Below, piece after piece: positions 19,109 through 27,552 of a DNA stretch of 64,000 nt. Under the pieces are notes generated by a model that did no database searches, had not been told where the DNA came from, and saw only the letters and a list, made by a program, of their open reading frames with translations. Both the position numbers and the translations under genes were made by a program. Source of the DNA: Salimicrobium flavidum (GTDB lineage Bacteria > Bacillota > Bacilli > Bacillales > Halobacillaceae); the NCBI RefSeq assembly GCF_900156645.1, contig NZ_FTOC01000005.1:124001-188000 (forward strand). Reading direction: 5' to 3'. How positions within the stretch are numbered: the first letter of the stretch is position 1; the number at the start of each line of letters is the position of its first letter.

Positions 19109-19993
19109 TTACACATATTCCCAGAAAACACCGTGTTTTACAGGGACCTCACGTACTTTCTGTTTCAATACGAGTTTTCGCATTTCGCGTTTCGCTTCTT
19201 TTTCCGTCCAGTCATACACGACGGCGATTTCTTTATTAGCCACGAAGCGATATTGTTTCATGAATTCTTCGACGTTCGGTTTCAGGGAAGGGGCGGGATT
19301 TTGCTGAAGCATATCTTTCAATACTTTTACATAAATATGATAGTCATAAAGGCCAGTAATCTTCAGTCCCGCATCTTCCTCTGATTCATTGAAAATGACC
19401 AGAGTCGGTGTTTCATTCACTTCCATTTCCTGCATCAGTTTCATATCGCCTCTTAGCGCACGCTTAGCTGTTTCGGAGTGAAGGTCACGTTTGAATTCTC
19501 CGACATCAATTTGACTTTTCTCAGCACATTCTATCAATACTTCTTCCTGAGAAACGTTTCGCTTCTCCAAAAACACATACTCCTGCACTTTTCTTAAAAA
19601 TCTCATGCCGGCTTTTTTGCCTTGAAATTCAGCAGCTTTGACTGCAAGGGCTGTCGATAACGGTGAGGAAACCGGGTTTTCAAGCCAAACATCTCCGTCA
19701 CAGCACATGCCGGTAAGGGACGTGGTATGATCCCATTGTTTCTTCAGCTTCTCCGGCTTGTCTGGGCAATTTTTTTGTAAATTTGCTACAGAGCCGCTCA
19801 GTATAGGACGGATTTTAAAATATCTGCCATATTCAAGCGTGAGTTTCTTAAGAAAAGGTTCAAGCGACCAGCATTCAGGACAGAGTGGATCCACGAATAC
19901 ATAAATTTCGATAGGTCGCTTCTGTAAATTGAAAAAACCTTCCTGGAAGCCCTGGAACGTATTGTCCGTCTGGCTTAAGCTTCTCCAACTCAC
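19109..19993 (-). CDS. yjbH: ClpXP adaptor for Spx, YjbH/SpxH
   Basis: DsbA-like thioredoxin-fold protein of 294 residues that delivers Spx to ClpXP. VDPLCPECWSLEP, with the CxxC-type Cys pair, lies near residue 37. The GTG start at 19993 overlaps the stop of the upstream haemoglobin gene (ATGTGAG) and follows AAAGGGGAA, so translation is coupled. The yjbI-yjbH pairing is as in B. subtilis. Together with spx at 14.3 kb this gives both regulator and its degradation factor in one region. Confidence 0.93.
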   Translation of the reverse strand: MSWRSLSQTDNTFQGFQEGFFNLQKRPIEIYVFVDPLCPECWSLEPFLKKLTLEYGRYFKIRPILSGSVANLQKNCPDKPEKLKKQWDHTTSLTGMCCDGDVWLENPVSSPLSTALAVKAAEFQGKKAGMRFLRKVQEYVFLEKRNVSQEEVLIECAEKSQIDVGEFKRDLHSETAKRALRGDMKLMQEMEVNETPTLVIFNESEEDAGLKITGLYDYHIYVKVLKDMLQQNPAPSLKPNVEEFMKQYRFVANKEIAVVYDWTEKEAKREMRKLVLKQKVREVPVKHGVFWEYV

Positions 19994-20391
19994 ATAGATT
20001 CCCCTTTCTCGTCTTCCGGTGTATTCATCATATTATTTGCCGTCATTGTAAGTCTTTCCAATATGAGCCGTTCATATGGTTGTTCAATGCCGACTTCAAA
20101 AACAGCTTCTCTCATGCAGGAAAGCCAAGCATCACGCCTCGAAGGTGTAATCGTAAAGGGCATGTGTCTGGCTCTCAGCATCGGGTGTCCGTGCTCCTGT
20201 ATATAGAGAGGAGGGCCACCAAAAAATTGAGTGAGAAATTGCTTTTGTTTTCTTTTCGTTTCTGAAAGATCATCCGGGAAGATCGGTGTAAGTTCCGGAT
20301 GGGTAGCTACACGTTTATAGAAAGCGTCGACAAGAGCATGTAATCGCTCTTCTCCGATCGCTTCGTAAATGGATCGGTGTTCCTGTGTCAT
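19990..20391 (-). CDS. yjbI: Group II truncated haemoglobin
   Basis: Small haem protein of 133 residues. The proximal histidine region reads MLRARHMPF, preceded by FFGGPPLY. The ATG at 20391 (MTQEHRSIYEAIG) gives the family start and follows AGGAAGGG; the open frame upstream of it is not coding. It overlaps yjbH by 4 bp. Role in redox or nitric-oxide chemistry is inferred; genetically it supports YjbH. Confidence 0.93.
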   Translation of the reverse strand: MTQEHRSIYEAIGEERLHALVDAFYKRVATHPELTPIFPDDLSETKRKQKQFLTQFFGGPPLYIQEHGHPMLRARHMPFTITPSRRDAWLSCMREAVFEVGIEQPYERLILERLTMTANNMMNTPEDEKGESM

Positions 20392-20449
20392 ATGTTGATC
20401 CCTTCCTATCTGTATTTTCCATTGTAGCAAGGGGAAGGGGTGGCGACAA

Positions 20450-21031
20450 CTAATCCGATTCGACCCTGGCTTCATAAAATCGTTGAATTTTATTTTTCGT
20501 CTCTCTTCGAGGAATCGAAAATTCATGTAAAAGTTCATCAAAAACAGCTTGGCCCTGGTGTTTGGAAGTACATTCTATTTCCAATTCGTAATCTTCTTTC
20601 TGGAAATATCTGCTGAAATCAAGAGTTACCGTCGTATCATGATAATCGATTTCACGTCTCCGGGTGGCTAGGGACCCAAGAAAACGGAGATTGCTGCGCT
20701 CGATACCCATAGCATCGAGTTGTTTTGTGATATTAGGTTGAGCGTTTCCTTTGTTCTGAATCCATAAATCAGCCTCGTGCTCATCAATCGTATCGTGCGT
20801 TTCGAGCAGCCCCTCCGGATGAGGTTCTTTCAGTGTCATCGTCCACTTACCCCCTTTATGACGAATGCGGAGAGCTGCTCCGTACTGTTTCAGCCTCAGG
20901 TCTTTTGTTTCGAAATAATAATTGGTCTGTTCAGCGAATTGTGTTTTATCGAAAGGCAATTCTTCAAGCATTCTCTTATATTCGTTTTCAGTAAGCAAAT
21001 TTTTGAACTCGATTTCGATTTCCTGACTCAT
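20450..21031 (-). CDS. yjbK: CYTH-domain phosphohydrolase YjbK
   Basis: CYTH / triphosphate tunnel protein of 193 residues. The ExExK metal- and phosphate-binding signature is at the N-terminus (EIEFK, residues 6-10). The alternating charged strands (LRIRHKGGKWTMTLKEP, TVTLDFSRY, YELEIECTS) line the tunnel. Likely hydrolyses an inorganic or nucleoside triphosphate; the substrate is not shown by the sequence. Divergent from relQ. Confidence 0.88.
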   Translation of the reverse strand: MSQEIEIEFKNLLTENEYKRMLEELPFDKTQFAEQTNYYFETKDLRLKQYGAALRIRHKGGKWTMTLKEPHPEGLLETHDTIDEHEADLWIQNKGNAQPNITKQLDAMGIERSNLRFLGSLATRRREIDYHDTTVTLDFSRYFQKEDYELEIECTSKHQGQAVFDELLHEFSIPRRETKNKIQRFYEARVESD

Positions 21032-21169
21032 ATCTTCGTGCTCCTCTCGGAAAAATTCGTTTATGACGCGATGTGTACAGACTGTTTTCTATGGTATTAT
21101 GATACAATGGTTTTGAACATAAAATCACTTAAAAACCATTATAGATGTACGAATAAGGTGGTGCGCGGT

Positions 21170-21808
21170 ATGAATTGGGAAGCTTTTTTTGCACCGTATG
21201 CCCAAGTTGTCGAAGAGTTGAAAGTGAAACTCAAAGGAATGCGGCAGCAATATGATTTCGAAGGGGAGGAATCCCCGATTGAATTTGTAACAGGCAGGGT
21301 AAAACCAAAGAGCAGCATTATTGAAAAAGCGAAAAAGAAAGCGATCAATCCTGAATGTATTGAAGAAGAAATGCAGGATATCGCAGGGGTCCGTGTCGTT
21401 TGCCAATTTGTGAGCGATATTTACGTCATTGCAGAAATGCTGCGTCACCGCAGTGATTTCACCATTGTAGAAGAAAAGGATTACGTATCCGAGAAAAAAG
21501 ACAGTGGCTATCGATCTTATCATGTCGTCATCCGCTACCCTGTGGAAACGATACACGGTCAGAAAAATGTATTGGCAGAAATCCAGATCCGCACCCTTGC
21601 AATGAACTTCTGGGCGACGAACGAACATACCCTGAATTACAAATACTCCGGTCAGATTCCTCCGGAAATCAAATCCCGTTTGAAACGTGCGGGTGAAGCC
21701 GCTTTTCGTCTGGATGAAGAAATGTCGAAAATAAAAGATGAAGTGTATGAAGCCCGCAAAGAATTTCGCAAAAAGGAAGACTACAAACAGAACGACAGTA
21801 GGGACTGA
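21170..21808 (+). CDS. relQ: Small alarmone synthetase RelQ
   Basis: Makes (p)ppGpp without a hydrolase domain; 212 residues. RelA-type synthetase motifs are seen: [36 protein letters not shown] and [16 protein letters not shown] 21170 follows AAGGTGGTG and gives the family N-terminus ([10 protein letters not shown]); an upstream open frame covers the divergent yjbK and is not coding. Start of a plus-strand operon with NAD kinase 16 bp downstream. Confidence 0.93.
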   Translation: MNWEAFFAPYAQVVEELKVKLKGMRQQYDFEGEESPIEFVTGRVKPKSSIIEKAKKKAINPECIEEEMQDIAGVRVVCQFVSDIYVIAEMLRHRSDFTIVEEKDYVSEKKDSGYRSYHVVIRYPVETIHGQKNVLAEIQIRTLAMNFWATNEHTLNYKYSGQIPPEIKSRLKRAGEAAFRLDEEMSKIKDEVYEARKEFRKKEDYKQNDSRD

Positions 21809-21824
21809 GAAAGGTGGGAGAACG

Positions 21825-22637
21825 ATGAAATTCGCAATTTTATCCAAAGGAGACCGGAAGTCCAATGATCTCCGTTCGAAGATTAAGAATTACTTAGAAG
21901 AATTCACACTTGAGTATGATGAAGAACAACCGGAACTGGTCATCTCGGTGGGGGGAGATGGAACGCTTCTTGAGGCATTCCACACATATGTATACCGTCT
22001 GGATGAGACAGCCTTCATCGGTATCCATACTGGTCACCTTGGGTTTTATGCGGACTGGATGCCGGAAGAGGTGGAAAAGTTGATTATTGAGATAGCGAGA
22101 ACACCTTTCCAGGTAGTGGAATATCCGCTTCTTGAAGTCATGATCAAGCAGAAGGACTATGAAGAAGAAGAGCGTCACCTGGCACTTAATGAATGTGCTA
22201 TCAAAACCTCCGAAGGCTCGGTCGTCGTTGATATCGATATCAAAGGGGACCATTTCGAAACGTTCCGGGGAGATGGACTTTGTATTTCGACTCCGTCCGG
22301 GAGTACAGCTTATAATAAAGCGCTCGGCGGGGCTATTCTTCACCCGTCTCTTGAAGCGATCCAGGTGACGGAGATGGCCTCCATCAACAACCGGGTGTTC
22401 CGTACCATCGGCTCTCCTCTTGTTCTTCCCGGGCATCATACGTGTATGTTCCGTCCATTGAATGAAAAAAGTTTTCTGTTTACAATCGACCATCTGACCA
22501 GAACCTATAGCAACGTCGAATCCATCCAATGCCGGGTAGCGAAGGAAAAGGTACGTTTCGCCAGATTTCGCCCCTTCCCGTTCTGGCGTCGAGTTCATGA
22601 ATCTTTTATATCAGATCAGTATACACAGGGAGACTGA
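21825..22637 (+). CDS. ppnK: NAD kinase
   Basis: Phosphorylates NAD to NADP; 270 residues. GGDGT is at 43-47, the NE of the conserved ALNECAI segment is present, and the glycine-rich [15 protein letters not shown] strand follows. ATG 21825 follows AAGGTGGGAG. Third position of the relQ-ppnK-yjbO order seen in B. subtilis; only 2 bp separate it from the next gene. Confidence 0.95.
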   Translation: MKFAILSKGDRKSNDLRSKIKNYLEEFTLEYDEEQPELVISVGGDGTLLEAFHTYVYRLDETAFIGIHTGHLGFYADWMPEEVEKLIIEIARTPFQVVEYPLLEVMIKQKDYEEEERHLALNECAIKTSEGSVVVDIDIKGDHFETFRGDGLCISTPSGSTAYNKALGGAILHPSLEAIQVTEMASINNRVFRTIGSPLVLPGHHTCMFRPLNEKSFLFTIDHLTRTYSNVESIQCRVAKEKVRFARFRPFPFWRRVHESFISDQYTQGD

Positions 22638-22639
22638 AA

Positions 22640-23536
22640 GTGAAGAAAGAGTTTATTGTAAAGAAAGAAGGCAGGGTCCAGGATGTTTTGCGCCGGGAAG
22701 CGTCTATCTCCCGTCGAATGGTCAGAGAATTGAAAAAGCATGGACGGTTCGAGCGGGATGGATGGCCTCTTGAGCATTACGATATGCTTTCCGAAGAGGA
22801 CAGGCTTTCCGTTTTCTTCCCGGAAATCGAGGTTTACCCCTATGAACCGGGACACGAGCCTCTTGATGTTGTGTATGAAGATGAAGACCTTCTGCTCATT
22901 AATAAACCTGCAGGCATAGCTGTAACTCCGTCCGCTATTCATCCCCACAATACGGTGGTACAGAACGTTCTGGGTCATTATGAAAGGCAGAATTTGAAGC
23001 GGACGGTTCATTTGGTCACTCGTCTGGACAAAGATACGAGCGGCTTACTGCTTATTGCTAAACACCCTTACATCCATTCTCTTTTTTACAATAGAGAACA
23101 AAAGCTGAGCCGTACGTATGTAGCGCTAGCAGAAGGTATTTTGAAAGAAAAAAGCGGGTCGGTGAAATCTCCGATTGGGAGAGCAAAGGATTCTATCATT
23201 CAAAGGGAAGTTTTGAGCGAAGGAAAGCCTGCTGTAACTCATTACGAAGTATTGAAAGAGGAAGAAGCTCGAAGTGTTCTGCGCTTAAAGCTCGAAACGG
23301 GCAGAACTCACCAGATACGAGTACATCTATCTTCTATCGGCCATCCGCTCGTTGGTGATACGCTTTATGGGGAAGGGGACGACTTTCGACTGACTTCCGG
23401 TCAAGCTTTGCACAGTGCCGAACTTGCCTTTACACACCCATGGACGGGTGAGGAGATGCACTTTCATTCTTCTCCTTCTTTCTGCTCGAAGGAAGCGAAC
23501 TTTTCCGGTTGGAAAGAAAGAGAAGAAGGTACTTGA
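22640..23536 (+). CDS. yjbO: RluD-type pseudouridine synthase YjbO
   Basis: Predicted 23S-rRNA-type pseudouridine synthase of 298 residues. An S4-like RNA-binding region covers roughly residues 12-62. The catalytic domain has VTRLDKDTSG with Asp130 as the catalytic aspartate and the ETGRTHQIRVHLSSIGHPLVGD segment. The GTG start follows AGGGAGA. Its last 73 bp overlap, in antisense, the end of prpE. Confidence 0.9.
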   Translation: MKKEFIVKKEGRVQDVLRREASISRRMVRELKKHGRFERDGWPLEHYDMLSEEDRLSVFFPEIEVYPYEPGHEPLDVVYEDEDLLLINKPAGIAVTPSAIHPHNTVVQNVLGHYERQNLKRTVHLVTRLDKDTSGLLLIAKHPYIHSLFYNREQKLSRTYVALAEGILKEKSGSVKSPIGRAKDSIIQREVLSEGKPAVTHYEVLKEEEARSVLRLKLETGRTHQIRVHLSSIGHPLVGDTLYGEGDDFRLTSGQALHSAELAFTHPWTGEEMHFHSSPSFCSKEANFSGWKEREEGT

Positions 23537-24222
23537 ACGATCGACTCCTCTGGAAGACGTATGGCTGTAAGTTTGTTCCCGTAGACACACCCGGTGTCGA
23601 TGTTGACAGTACCATTTTTGAATCTCGGCTCCAGCACAGGGGTGTGTCCGTAGACGATCCTCTTAGAGCCGCGGTAGCTCCGGGCCCAGTCAAGACGCTC
23701 CGGACGCCCGTCTTTGAATGTCTTTCCGGTGGTGGCGCCATATAGCACGAAAGAACGAATGCGTTTATTCATGGCACCGATATCCTGTTCAAGGATACCG
23801 GCGTGTGCGACTACAGTATTGATTTCTGGAAGTTCCAGGTACAAGGGGGACGCTTCGATGAGTGTCATGAATTCGTTCCGTATTTTTATCTGCTCTTGTT
23901 CGGATAGACTCCGATAGGCATATGTCGTCGTTTCCAGACCGAATTTTTCCTGGACCGGATTTCCACGAAAGAAACGGTATAGTTTGTCACAGTGATTGCC
24001 GGGGACGTAGAGGCCTTTTTTCTGCTCGATTACCAGCTTGTATACAAATGAAATGGTTGCGAGGGAATCCGGGCCTCTGTCGGTTATATCTCCGACGAAT
24101 ACCGGCGTCCGCCCTTCAGGATGGACAGGGATCCCCTTATCGAAATGATAGCCGAGTTCTGAAAATAACTGTTTCAGTTCATCGAGGCATCCGTGGACGT
24201 CTCCGATTATATCGTAAGTCAT
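23464..24222 (-). CDS. prpE: Bis(5'-nucleosyl)-tetraphosphatase PrpE
   Basis: Calcineurin-fold metallophosphatase of 252 residues that splits Ap4A-type nucleotides. Signatures: DVHGC near the N-terminus (Asp8, His10), GDITDRGPDS, GNHCDK, and the C-terminal YGHTPV. I chose ATG 24222 (MTYDIIGDVHGC), preceded by AAAGGGG; the upstream open frame is repeat DNA. In B. subtilis prpE affects spore germination. The 3' end overlaps convergent yjbO by 73 bp with both frames closing normally. Confidence 0.9.
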   Translation of the reverse strand: MTYDIIGDVHGCLDELKQLFSELGYHFDKGIPVHPEGRTPVFVGDITDRGPDSLATISFVYKLVIEQKKGLYVPGNHCDKLYRFFRGNPVQEKFGLETTTYAYRSLSEQEQIKIRNEFMTLIEASPLYLELPEINTVVAHAGILEQDIGAMNKRIRSFVLYGATTGKTFKDGRPERLDWARSYRGSKRIVYGHTPVLEPRFKNGTVNIDTGCVYGNKLTAIRLPEESIVQVPSSLSFQPEKFASFEQKEGEE

Positions 24223-24274
24223 GGAATAGACCCCTTTCTTAATCTTACTTGCGATTTCTATGGTTACATTCTTA

Positions 24275-24414
24275 GCTCTGTTAAAGCCTGTTGGTGATTT
24301 TAGAACGGAGGGTGGAGACGCCTGCGGGAGGAACATGAACAAAAAATCACCGGAAGTGACCAGCGGCAAGCTTCCAACCCAGAGATAAAAATCAACAAAG
24401 AATGATAACAGAGC
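24275..24414 (+). repeat. Dispersed palindromic repeat, family A, copy 1
   Basis: Bounded by GCTCTGTTA (24275-24283) and TAACAGAGC (24406-24414). Inner arms are GGTGATTTT and AAAATCAAC. It contains GGAGACGCCTGCGGGA and GCGGCAAGCTTCCA, words shared with copy 2 at 36464-36636. The central hairpin half present in copy 2 is missing here. Elements of this type (TTGATTT...AAATCAA with CGCCTGCGGG) are common between genes in Bacillaceae. Confidence 0.75.
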
Positions 24415-24469
24415 CGAATTCTTAAGAAGCCTGTACTGGTGCGGGAGAGTTCGACATAGGGTCAGGTTC

Positions 24470-24636
24470 GCTTATGCTATCGCTTCTAGGCAGGAAGCTT
24501 TCACTTTTATTATCCAGTTACAGCTTCCAGAAGCTCGAGACATAAACACTCCGTCCCTTTTCGGGGAAGAACACCCGAAGCCGGTCCGTTGTGCTTATGC
24601 TATCGCTTCTAGGCAGGAAGCTTTCACTTTTATTAT
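24470..24636 (+). repeat. Dispersed repeat, family B: two perfect 44-bp direct copies
   Basis: A 44-bp block beginning GCTTATGCTATCGCTTCTAG is present at 24470-24513 and again, identical, at 24593-24636 (123 bp period). The 79-bp spacer contains TTTTCGGGGAAGA and CACCCGAAGCCGG. The second copy ends 24 bp before the mgtE start codon, so the element probably carries or replaces the mgtE promoter region. No M-box magnesium riboswitch is visible ahead of mgtE. Related degenerate copy at 300-470. Confidence 0.8.
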
Positions 24637-24660
24637 TATAACAGAGGGAGGCGAGTTCAC

Positions 24661-26025
24661 ATGGAACATTTGGATGAACAGGAACGCGAACAAGTTTGGA
24701 ACGAAGTGGAGGAATCCCTGAAAGAGGGGAAAATCGATCAGTTCCGGGCAGAGTTCCTCGAACTACATCCGTATGATCAGGCAAAAATCTTCGAGGAATT
24801 GGATGAGCCTCTCCGTAAAGAGGTTTACATGTACGTCTCTCCTGAAGAGATAGCGGATGTTATGGAACACGTGGATGATGTAGATGTTGAACCGTATTTT
24901 TCCGAAATGGACCCACGGTTTGCCTCTGATGTATTTTCCGAAATGTCCTCTGATGATGCCGTCGATATTATGAATCGTCTGGATAAAGACAAAGTTGCCA
25001 GTTTTCTTACTATTATGGGCAAAGAGGACGCCCAGGAAATAAAAGATCTTTTGCATTATGAAGAAAAGACTGCCGGTTCGATTATGACGACGGAATACGT
25101 CTCGTTAAGAGCATCGATGAAGGTGAAGGAAGCGATGGAACACCTTCGTGTAGAAGCACCAGATGCAGAAACGATTTACTACACCTATGTCGTTGATGAA
25201 GAAAAGAAACTTGCAGGTGTCATTTCTCTCAGGGACCTGATCATTTCAGAACCTGAATGGACGATTGAAGAAGCGATGAGTGACAGAGTGGTAAGCGTTT
25301 CTGTCGCTAAAGACCAGGAAGAAATCGCGCAAATGATGCGAGATTATGATTTCCTTGCTCTACCTGTCGTAGATTTTCAGAATCATCTTCTCGGTATCAT
25401 TACTGTCGATGATATTATGGACGTCATGGATGAAGAAGCGAGTGATGACTATTCCAAACTCGCGGCGATATCAGATGTGGACGGACCGAATGATAATGCC
25501 TTCATCTCTGCGAAAAAACGGTTACCTTGGCTGATTGCACTGCTGTTTCTCGGCAGTCTGACAGCCAGCCTTATCAATCAATTCGAAGATCAGCTGAATC
25601 AGGTGGCGATTCTCGCTATTTTCATTCCGCTCATTGCCGGTATGGCTGGTAACACAGGGACTCAGGCACTGGCAGTAGCTGTCCGGGGAATCGCTACGGG
25701 AGAGATCAGAAAACAGGGAAAAGGCAGGATGTTGCTGAGAGAAGCTTCTACAGGCTTGATCACCGGAGTGGTGTGCGGTGTGATCATTACTCTCGTTGTC
25801 TACGTTTGGCAGGGGAATTTCTTCCTCGGAGCTCTCGTGGGAATTTCGATTATGTCAGCTTTGATCGTAGCTACTATCGCTGGTTCATTCGTCCCGCTCC
25901 TCATGGATCGTATGAACATTGACCCGGCTGTTGCGTCTGGTCCGTTCATCACGACAATCAACGATCTGATTTCCATTTTGATATATTTCGGTATGGCATC
26001 CGCCTTTATGAATTTTCTCGTGTAA
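24661..26025 (+). CDS. mgtE: Magnesium transporter MgtE
   Basis: Magnesium channel of 454 residues. The N domain covers about 1-130, with repeated DVFSEMSSDDAVDIMNRL-type helices. Two CBS domains follow at about 135-255, then five membrane helices from about 282 with the pore-helix segment AGNTGTQALA. All parts expected for a magnesium-gated homodimer are present. Start ATG follows GAGGGAGGCG. Expression control is unclear because the upstream DNA is repeat. Confidence 0.95.
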   Translation: MEHLDEQEREQVWNEVEESLKEGKIDQFRAEFLELHPYDQAKIFEELDEPLRKEVYMYVSPEEIADVMEHVDDVDVEPYFSEMDPRFASDVFSEMSSDDAVDIMNRLDKDKVASFLTIMGKEDAQEIKDLLHYEEKTAGSIMTTEYVSLRASMKVKEAMEHLRVEAPDAETIYYTYVVDEEKKLAGVISLRDLIISEPEWTIEEAMSDRVVSVSVAKDQEEIAQMMRDYDFLALPVVDFQNHLLGIITVDDIMDVMDEEASDDYSKLAAISDVDGPNDNAFISAKKRLPWLIALLFLGSLTASLINQFEDQLNQVAILAIFIPLIAGMAGNTGTQALAVAVRGIATGEIRKQGKGRMLLREASTGLITGVVCGVIITLVVYVWQGNFFLGALVGISIMSALIVATIAGSFVPLLMDRMNIDPAVASGPFITTINDLISILIYFGMASAFMNFLV

Positions 26026-26043
26026 TTGTTTTTTCAGGAAAGG

Positions 26044-26069
26044 TATAATAAAATGAGAGCAGGTACTAA
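26044..26069 (+). promoter_or_regulatory. fabI -10 and possible FapR operator
   Basis: TATAAT is at 26044-26049; the -35 (TGTAAT, 17 bp upstream) is weak. AGCAGGTACTAAT (about 26057-26069) fits the right half of a FapR site; the left half is poor. The position just downstream of the -10 is where FapR sites lie in B. subtilis. Confidence 0.4.
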
Positions 26070-26099
26070 TAACAAATATTAACCTCTAGGAGGGTTTTG

Positions 26100-26876
26100 A
26101 TGAATTTATCATTAGAAGGTCGTACATACGTCATTATGGGCGTAGCGAATAAACGAAGCATTGCATGGGGAATTGCCCGCGCTTTGCATGAAGCGGGAGC
26201 TAGACTCGTGTTTACGTATGTCGGTGAACGTTTCGGGAATTCCGTGCGTGAACTTGCAGAAACACTCGAGGGACAGGAACCTCTTTTCTATGAGTGTGAT
26301 GTGACGGATGATGAATCGATCATCCAGACGTTCGAGTCTATCGGAAAAGATGTAGGAACTATTCATGGTCTTGCTCACTGCATTGCTTTCGCCAACCGTG
26401 AAGAACTGAAAGGTGAATTCCTGAATACAAGTCGCGATGGGTTCCTTACAGCGCAGAATATCAGCTCCTATTCACTGACAGCGGTAGCGCGTGCGGCAAA
26501 ACCGTTGATGACTGAAGGCGGAAGCATTCTGACGATGACATATCTCGGTGGAGAGAAAGTCGTGCAGAACTATAATGTGATGGGTGTAGCAAAAGCGAGC
26601 CTTGATGCGAATATGCGTTACCTGGCGAGCAACCTCGGAAAAGATAATATCCGCGTTAATGCTATCTCAGCAGGACCTATCCGCACACTCAGTGCCAAAG
26701 GTGTTGGAGATTTCAACTCGATTCTGACTGAAATAGAGGAGCGTGCACCGCTTCGTCGTGCGGTGACACAGGAAGAAGTAGGAGATACCGCTTATTATCT
26801 CATGAGCGATCTTTCCCGTGGGGTGACCGGAGAAATCATCCACGTCGATTCCGGTTTCAACATTATCGGTTATTAA
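26100..26876 (+). CDS. fabI: Enoyl-ACP reductase FabI
   Basis: NAD(P)H-dependent reductase of the last elongation step; 258 residues, short-chain dehydrogenase fold. The N-terminal GVANKRSIAWGIA is the FabI cofactor loop. The catalytic pair is Tyr158 and Lys165 (YNVMGVAK, the YxxxxxxK spacing of FabI), with Tyr148 nearby. ATG 26100 follows AGGAGG; a TTG one codon earlier is less well spaced. Own promoter and terminator. Confidence 0.96.
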   Translation: MNLSLEGRTYVIMGVANKRSIAWGIARALHEAGARLVFTYVGERFGNSVRELAETLEGQEPLFYECDVTDDESIIQTFESIGKDVGTIHGLAHCIAFANREELKGEFLNTSRDGFLTAQNISSYSLTAVARAAKPLMTEGGSILTMTYLGGEKVVQNYNVMGVAKASLDANMRYLASNLGKDNIRVNAISAGPIRTLSAKGVGDFNSILTEIEERAPLRRAVTQEEVGDTAYYLMSDLSRGVTGEIIHVDSGFNIIGY

Positions 26877-26883
26877 ACAGGAG

Positions 26884-26918
26884 AAACGGTACCTTTTCGA
26901 ATAAGGTGCCGTTTTTTT
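26884..26918 (+). terminator. Terminator of fabI
   Basis: AAACGGTACCTT (26884-26895) pairs with AAGGTGCCGTTT (26903-26914), followed by TTTT. Confidence 0.85.
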
Positions 26919-27072
26919 GTCCTCTGGGGATAGAGGAGAAGACGTGTTACATAAAGATCAGGAGACTGAATCAGATAAGCGGACGTTTTGCGTGAAGAAA
27001 ACTCCTCTCCCATATAAGTTTTCGCAATTACAAGTGGCATTCGTTATAATTGAACCAGGAAGGAGGGAGCAT

Positions 27073-27552
27073 ATGCGTCAGTCTCCCGCACATCACATCG
27101 AAAGATCAGCCATCTCTGCATGGCGATGGACCGCCATTATTTTCCTTTTTATTCCATTGATTCTTATCGCCGGGTCCATAGCCTCCTACATATACTGGTC
27201 TTGGCCTGGATGGGTCATAGCTTTAGCGGTAGTATTGTTTTTGATCGATCTGTTGCTTTCTGTGTATCTGATACCGGTACTTCGTTGGCGTCGTTGGAGG
27301 TATGAAGTATTCGAGCAGGAAATATATATCCAGCGCGGCATCCTTATAAGACGAAGAACGATCATCCCCATGCTCCGTGTCCAGCACGTAGATACCAAGC
27401 AGGGACCAATTTTGAAAAGGTTCTCTCTCGCCACGGTAACCGTATCAACAGCAGCAACGACTCATGAAATCCCTGCGCTCTCTGACAGTGAAGCCTCTGC
27501 TTTACGTGACAGAATTTCGCAGCTTGCAAGGGTGGATGAAGACGATGTATGA
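27073..27552 (+). CDS. ydbS: PH-like-domain membrane protein YdbS
   Basis: Membrane protein of 159 residues: two helices at about 20-66, then a cytoplasmic bacterial PH domain (DUF304/bPH2: YEVFEQEIYIQRGILIRRRTIIP, QHVDTKQG). ATG 27073 follows AAGGAGGGAG, and TATAAT is about 20 bp upstream; the open frame before it is intergenic. Overlaps ydbT by 8 bp. In B. subtilis YdbST give resistance to the SdpC toxin-type peptides; whether that holds here is inference. Confidence 0.88.
   Translation: MRQSPAHHIERSAISAWRWTAIIFLFIPLILIAGSIASYIYWSWPGWVIALAVVLFLIDLLLSVYLIPVLRWRRWRYEVFEQEIYIQRGILIRRRTIIPMLRVQHVDTKQGPILKRFSLATVTVSTAATTHEIPALSDSEASALRDRISQLARVDEDDV

Noticed and set aside
21125-21865. A 246-codon minus-strand frame opposite relQ
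   Set aside because: Phe-rich antisense shadow of conserved relQ; no start signals.
24421-24660. Magnesium M-box riboswitch expected before mgtE
   Set aside because: No M-box conserved words or terminator platform; the region is fully explained by the direct repeats.
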